16,433 nt of DNA from an uncultured Eubacteriales bacterium (GTDB lineage: Bacteria > Bacillota_A > Clostridia > Christensenellales > Aristaeellaceae). The translations under genes were made by a program, and so were the position numbers. The stretch is from the NCBI GenBank assembly GCA_902775835.1, contig CACYNZ010000032.1, positions 1-16,433 of the forward strand, read 5' to 3'. Each line of letters opens with the position of its first letter. Position 1 is the first letter of the stretch. The notes under the pieces were generated by a model, which was not told the DNA's origin, made no database searches, and was given only the letters and a program-made list of their open reading frames with translations. Positions 13,346 to 16,433 of this stretch are shown here, piece after piece.

Positions 13346-14026
13346 TTATTCCGTATAGTACTTCAGAAGTTCCTCCACTTCGGCCAGACGCTGGCGGATG
13401 ACATCCATCTGATCCCGGATGCTGTCCGCCTTTTCTTCGTAGCCGGTGGCCGGCAGCGCATCGAGCTGGGCCTGGAAGTGGGTCAGCTGGTCATTGAGGA
13501 CAGCGGTGCGGGTCTGCAGACCGCCCACCAGCGCATGCCGGGCGCCCTCCAGAGCAACCCAGAGCCCGCCGGTATACTGTCCCTGGCGCTTTTCCATCTG
13601 ATCCCGCAGCACAGTGATGGCACTGTCCAGCAGCCGGTCAGCCTCGGTCAGCTTTTCCGTCTGCGCCGCGGCCAGGGTCACTGTGGCCTGGTTCTGTTCC
13701 AGCATGCCTGTCAGGGATGTGTTCAGTGCCGTCAGGTCTGCGATCTGCGTGCGCAGCTCCTCGGCTTTGGCGGTGGACTCATCCAGGCTCAGCTGTGCTT
13801 CCCGGATATCGTTTTCCACCTGGGTGAGCTCTTCCTGGAGCGTTTCCTTTTCCGCCGCTGTCTGCTGCCAGCGGTTCTGGCTTTCCGCAAGGTCGGACTG
13901 CAGGGTATCCACCTCAGTCTTCAGGGACTGGTTCCGCATGAAGATTCCGGCCACCAGAGCCAGGGCAAAGAGCATGGCAAGGACGGCGATCACCATGGTC
14001 GAACGCTTTGTTTTCTTTTCCGGCAT
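13346..14026 (-). CDS. Membrane-anchored coiled-coil protein, 226 residues
   Basis: I do not recognise a named family. After a basic start (PEKKTKR) there is one membrane segment at about 10-30 (STMVIAVLAMLFALALVAGIF). Then comes a long heptad-rich helix (about 34-150: LKTEVDTLQSDLAES, LQEELTQVENDI, AEELRTQIADL) and a second helical part ending at 226. This shape is that of a single-pass protein with an extracytoplasmic rod, like envelope spacers or division accessory proteins, but no domain fixes the role. AAGGAGG lies seven bases before ATG 14026. It follows the smaller coiled-coil gene by 16 bases in the same operon and ends before the shared terminator. Its low sequence complexity limits any homology call. 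Confidence 0.82.
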   Translation of the reverse strand: MPEKKTKRSTMVIAVLAMLFALALVAGIFMRNQSLKTEVDTLQSDLAESQNRWQQTAAEKETLQEELTQVENDIREAQLSLDESTAKAEELRTQIADLTALNTSLTGMLEQNQATVTLAAAQTEKLTEADRLLDSAITVLRDQMEKRQGQYTGGLWVALEGARHALVGGLQTRTAVLNDQLTHFQAQLDALPATGYEEKADSIRDQMDVIRQRLAEVEELLKYYTE

Positions 14027-14042
14027 GAAGATCCCTCCTTAC

Positions 14043-14501
14043 TTACTGCCCGCCGGCGGGAAGCGAACGGACCAGGGCGTTGAGCGCGTTGGTCATTTCA
14101 TTCTGCAGCTGGCGGTCCTTTTCGTCCATGGTGGTCATAAGGTCTGTGACGGAGGCGAGCGCGGTGCCGGCTTCCGCTTCCGAAAGCGCGATGGACGCGG
14201 TCAGGTCCGTGTTTCCTTCGCGCAGCGTCTTGCGCTGGTCGCGCAGACTCTGCTCTTCCTTGACCGCCGCATCCGCCAGGGGCTGCAGGCGCTCAAGCTC
14301 GGCTCGGGCTTCAGGCAGCTTTTCGGAAACCTCATTATATTCATACTGCTGCTTCCGCTCCCGGGCCAGACTGGTTTCCAGGGATGTACGGACATCTTCA
14401 GCAGTATAGTTCAGCTTTTCGTGCTGATATGCATACCAGGCCGTGGCGAGACAGGCAACGATCATGACCACAGCGAACAGGCGTGCGAACCATTTTGGCA
14501 T
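14043..14501 (-). CDS. Membrane-anchored coiled-coil protein, 152 residues
   Basis: This is a small protein with one membrane segment near residues 5-24 (FARLFAVVMIVACLATAWYAY), followed by a mostly helical, charged region with heptad character (LETSLARERKQQ, ARAELERLQPLADAA, EEQSLRDQRKTLRE) and a flexible tail ending in GGQ. It resembles its operon partner in design but not in obvious sequence. The frame extends back to 14594, but the ATG at 14501 has CGGAGG eight bases upstream and the promoter lies between the two, so the longer start is impossible on the predicted transcript. A pair of adjacent single-pass coiled-coil proteins suggests that they bind each other (inference). No family recognised. 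Confidence 0.8.
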   Translation of the reverse strand: MPKWFARLFAVVMIVACLATAWYAYQHEKLNYTAEDVRTSLETSLARERKQQYEYNEVSEKLPEARAELERLQPLADAAVKEEQSLRDQRKTLREGNTDLTASIALSEAEAGTALASVTDLMTTMDEKDRQLQNEMTNALNALVRSLPAGGQ

Positions 14502-14538
14502 ACGGCGCACCTCCGTGAGATAGTGTAGAAGTGTCTGT

Positions 14539-14567
14539 ATTCTACCATAATCCAAAACAAATGGAAA
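14539..14567 (-). promoter_or_regulatory. Promoter of the coiled-coil operon
   Basis: On the minus strand, TTTCCA (plus 14562-14567; 4/6 to the -35) is separated by 17 bases from TAGAAT (plus 14539-14544; 5/6 to the -10). It lies about 40 bases before ATG 14501. Confidence 0.65.
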
Positions 14568-14577
14568 GAGCGTCAGC

Positions 14578-14606
14578 TTGCACCTTGTCACCATGTGTTG
14601 TAAAAT
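14578..14606 (+). promoter_or_regulatory. Likely promoter of the Lrp/aminotransferase operon
   Basis: TAAAAT (14601-14606, 5/6 to the -10) lies 17 bases after TTGCAC (14578-14583, a partial -35). The leader to ATG 14657 would be about 45 bases. It is back-to-back with the coiled-coil promoter, so one regulator bound here could affect both. Confidence 0.5.
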
Positions 14607-14656
14607 AATCGGACCGGTTCTGCCGGGAAAGCGTGCATCAGAAAGGATGAGTTGGA

Positions 14657-15148
14657 ATGACCCGGCTGGAATCGGACATTCTTGAAATCTTGCAGGAAGA
14701 CTGCCGCGTGAGCGTGGAAAAGATCGCCACCATGACCGGTGCCGGCATGGCGGAAGTGGCGGAAGCCATTGAACATCTGGAAAAAAGTCATGTGATCCTG
14801 CGCTACGCTCCGACCATCAACTGGGACAAAACGGACCGGGAGCGAGTGGAGGCCATGATTGAGGTGCGGGTCACGCCCCAGCGCGACATGGGCTTTGATG
14901 CCGTGGCCAGACGCATCTACCGCTTTGAGGAAGTCCGCAGCGTCTATCTCATGAGCGGCAGCTATGACCTTCTGGTGCTGGTGCAGGCACCGACCCTGAA
15001 GGAGCTGGCCCTGTTTGTTTCGGAAAAGCTCTCCACCCTGGAGATGGTCACCGGCACAGCCACCAGCTTTGTGCTCAAGCGCTATAAAGAGGAAGGCGTC
15101 ATCTTTGAGGATGAGCGCCGTGACGGACGGCTGGTGATCAGTCCGTGA
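14657..15148 (+). CDS. Lrp/AsnC-family transcriptional regulator
   Basis: The 163 residues match the Lrp/AsnC family: an N-terminal helix-turn-helix (about 1-50: RLESDILEILQEDCRVSVEKIA, then helices 2-3) joined to a RAM-type alpha/beta ligand-binding domain (about 65-145: VEAMIEVRVTP, FEEVRSVYLMSGSYDLLVLV). Such proteins bind amino acids or related metabolites and often autoregulate. GAAAGGATG stands before ATG 14657. The stop overlaps the GTG start of the aminotransferase (GTGA), a pairing often found in Firmicutes, where the regulator probably senses the aminotransferase substrate or product. The exact amino acid is unknown. Confidence 0.92.
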   Translation: MTRLESDILEILQEDCRVSVEKIATMTGAGMAEVAEAIEHLEKSHVILRYAPTINWDKTDRERVEAMIEVRVTPQRDMGFDAVARRIYRFEEVRSVYLMSGSYDLLVLVQAPTLKELALFVSEKLSTLEMVTGTATSFVLKRYKEEGVIFEDERRDGRLVISP

Positions 15149-16323
15149 ACTATGAGTCGCGAATCAATCCCGCGGTCCTGAAGACGCCGCCCAGCGGCAT
15201 CCGGCGCTTCTTTGATCTTGCCTCCACCATGGACGACGCCATTTCCCTGGGCGTGGGCGAGCCGGACTTTGTGACGCCCTACCATATTCGGGACGCGGCC
15301 GTGAACAGCATTGTGGACGGCGGCACCCAGTATACGGCCAACCGCGGGCTCATGGAGCTGCGGCGTGAAATTGCCCTGTACCTGGAGAAGCGCTTTGCGC
15401 TCTCCTACGATCCCGCCGCGGAAATGGTGGTGACCGTGGGTGCCAGTGAAGCCATTGACCTGTGCCTGCGCGTGCTGGTTTCCCCGGGGGATGAGGTGCT
15501 GATCCCGGATCCCAGCTATGTGAGCTACGCACCCGGCGTGCTTTTCTGCGGCGGCGTGCCGGTTCCGGTGCGCACCCGGGAGGAGACCGGATTCCGGCTT
15601 CAGGCGGAGGATGTGGAAAAAGCCATTACGCCGCGCACCAAGGCGCTGATTCTTCCGTATCCCAACAATCCCACCGGCGGAATCATGGAAAGGCAGGACC
15701 TGGAACGTCTGGCGGAGGTGGTGCGCCGCAGGGAACTGCTGGTCATTTCCGATGAAATCTATGGCGAGCTGACCTATGGCGGAAACACGCATGTCAGCTT
15801 CGGCGCACTGCCGGGCATGAAGGAGTACACGCTTACCATCTCCGGCTTCAGCAAGGCCTTTGCCATGACCGGCTGGCGGGTGGGCTTTGTGTGCGGGCCG
15901 TCCGTGGTGCTCAGCGAGATCAACAAGATCCATCAGTACACCATTCTGTGCGCGCCGAGAATGAGCCAGGAGGCGGCACTGGAAGCCTTAAGGCGCGGAC
16001 GTGCCACAGACTATGAGGACATCCGGCGCATGCGCGATTCCTATGACCGCCGCCGCCGCGTCATTGTGCGCGGGCTGCGCAGCCTGGGCCTGGAGTGCTT
16101 TGAGCCGCTGGGCGCCTTCTACGCCTTTCCTTGCATCCGCTCCACGGGATACGACAGTGAAGCGTTCTGTCAGGGGCTTCTTCAGTCCAAGCATGTGGCC
16201 TGTGTGCCCGGCACAGCCTTTGGCACATCGGGTGAGGGCTATATCCGCTGCAGCTATGCCACGGCCATGGACCGCATTGAGAAGGCGCTCCAGCTCATGG
16301 ATGCATTCCTGAACGGACGCTGA
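15145..16323 (+). CDS. Class I/II PLP-dependent aminotransferase
   Basis: The 392 residues have every landmark of a fold-type I aminotransferase: GVGEPDF near the start, the substrate/cofactor Asn175 in NNPTGG (174-179), Asp203 and Tyr206 in SDEIYGELTYGG, the PLP-binding Lys237 in SGFSKAFAMTGWRVGF, and the carboxylate-binding Arg368 in YIRCSYA. The enzyme transfers an amino group between an amino acid and a 2-oxo acid in the cytoplasm. It is closest in look to the PatA/aspartate-aromatic group, but the specificity is not fixed. The GTG start at 15145 overlaps the Lrp stop and has no good ribosome site, so translation is probably coupled. The exported-protein gene follows 16 bases after the stop. 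Confidence 0.95.
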   Translation: MNYESRINPAVLKTPPSGIRRFFDLASTMDDAISLGVGEPDFVTPYHIRDAAVNSIVDGGTQYTANRGLMELRREIALYLEKRFALSYDPAAEMVVTVGASEAIDLCLRVLVSPGDEVLIPDPSYVSYAPGVLFCGGVPVPVRTREETGFRLQAEDVEKAITPRTKALILPYPNNPTGGIMERQDLERLAEVVRRRELLVISDEIYGELTYGGNTHVSFGALPGMKEYTLTISGFSKAFAMTGWRVGFVCGPSVVLSEINKIHQYTILCAPRMSQEAALEALRRGRATDYEDIRRMRDSYDRRRRVIVRGLRSLGLECFEPLGAFYAFPCIRSTGYDSEAFCQGLLQSKHVACVPGTAFGTSGEGYIRCSYATAMDRIEKALQLMDAFLNGR

Positions 16324-16339
16324 GAATAAGGAGATCCAA

Positions 16340-16433
16340 ATGAGAAAGATCCTGACCATCCTGTTTCTGGCCATGCTTGCATTCGGCATATGCTCTGCCT
16401 GCGCCGAGGAAGAGGAACTGCTCTGGGAGGAGG
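16340..16433 (+). CDS. Exported protein (5' end only)
   Basis: Only the first 31 codons are in the window. They form a clear signal peptide: MRKI, a hydrophobic core ILFLAMLAFGI, and a signal peptidase I-like site after SACA, followed by the acidic EEEELLWEE. A lipoprotein alternative at the cysteines is weaker, because no canonical lipobox is present. AAGGAG stands seven bases before the ATG. It is 16 bases after the aminotransferase and probably in the same operon. No function can be given. Confidence 0.75.
   Translation, partial: MRKILTILFLAMLAFGICSACAEEEELLWEE

Noticed and set aside
16340..16433. Lipoprotein signal in the last partial gene
   Set aside because: The residues before the cysteines (GIC, SAC) do not form a normal lipobox, while an A-x-A cleavage site is present.
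1..16433. tRNA, rRNA, CRISPR array, insertion sequence or phage genes
   Set aside because: I looked for them in the gaps between genes and saw none. The intergenic spaces are short and explained by promoters and terminators.

Overview
The window looks like a chromosomal stretch from a plant-glycan-degrading, gut- or rumen-type Firmicute (Bacillota, probably Clostridia or Erysipelotrichia). The reasons are strong AGGAGG-type ribosome sites, TTGACA/TATAAT-like promoters, high GC for that group (about 55-65 % in the lines I counted), many glycoside hydrolases, a WYL regulator and short tightly coupled operons. I saw no rRNA, tRNA, transposase, phage gene or CRISPR array. The genus cannot be named from sequence alone.

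Layout. (1) 1-2080, minus strand: a metallo-beta-lactamase-fold hydrolase, then one base later a GH39 beta-xylosidase that runs off the left edge. (2) 2081-2419: divergent intergenic region. (3) 2420-6203, plus strand: GH36 alpha-galactosidase, alpha/beta hydrolase and creatininase-family amidohydrolase, closed by a bidirectional terminator at 6221-6258. (4) 6292-11114, minus strand and read right to left: an unrecognised 158-residue protein, a BadF/BcrA-type N-acetylhexosamine kinase, a membrane-anchored protein with an exact 37-residue repeat, and a circularly permuted GH3 beta-glucosidase; the last three overlap by a few bases. (5) 11255-13286, plus strand and divergent from (4): a WYL-domain regulator overlapping a CE2-like acetyl-esterase, ended by a bidirectional terminator at 13301-13330. 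(6) 13346-14501, minus strand: two small membrane-anchored coiled-coil proteins. (7) 14657-end, plus strand: an Lrp/AsnC regulator and a class I aminotransferase joined by a GTGA overlap, then the start of an exported protein cut by the right edge.

How the genes may work together (inference). Regions 1-5 read as an intracellular oligosaccharide-processing island: beta-xylosidase, alpha-galactosidase, beta-glucosidase and a deacetylase remove xylose, galactose, glucose and acetyl groups from imported plant oligosaccharides, and the kinase phosphorylates an amino sugar. None of the complete enzymes has a visible signal peptide. No transporter is in the window. The WYL regulator sits across a 140-bp divergent promoter region holding a near-perfect 20-bp dyad at the start of the GH3 operon, so it is the likely local switch. 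Regions 6 and 7 look like a separate envelope and amino-acid neighbourhood.

The parts most worth a second look are the 37-residue repeat protein embedded in a sugar operon, the unrecognised first gene of that operon, the alpha-galactosidase/hydrolase/creatininase combination, and the WYL-esterase pair with its dyad.
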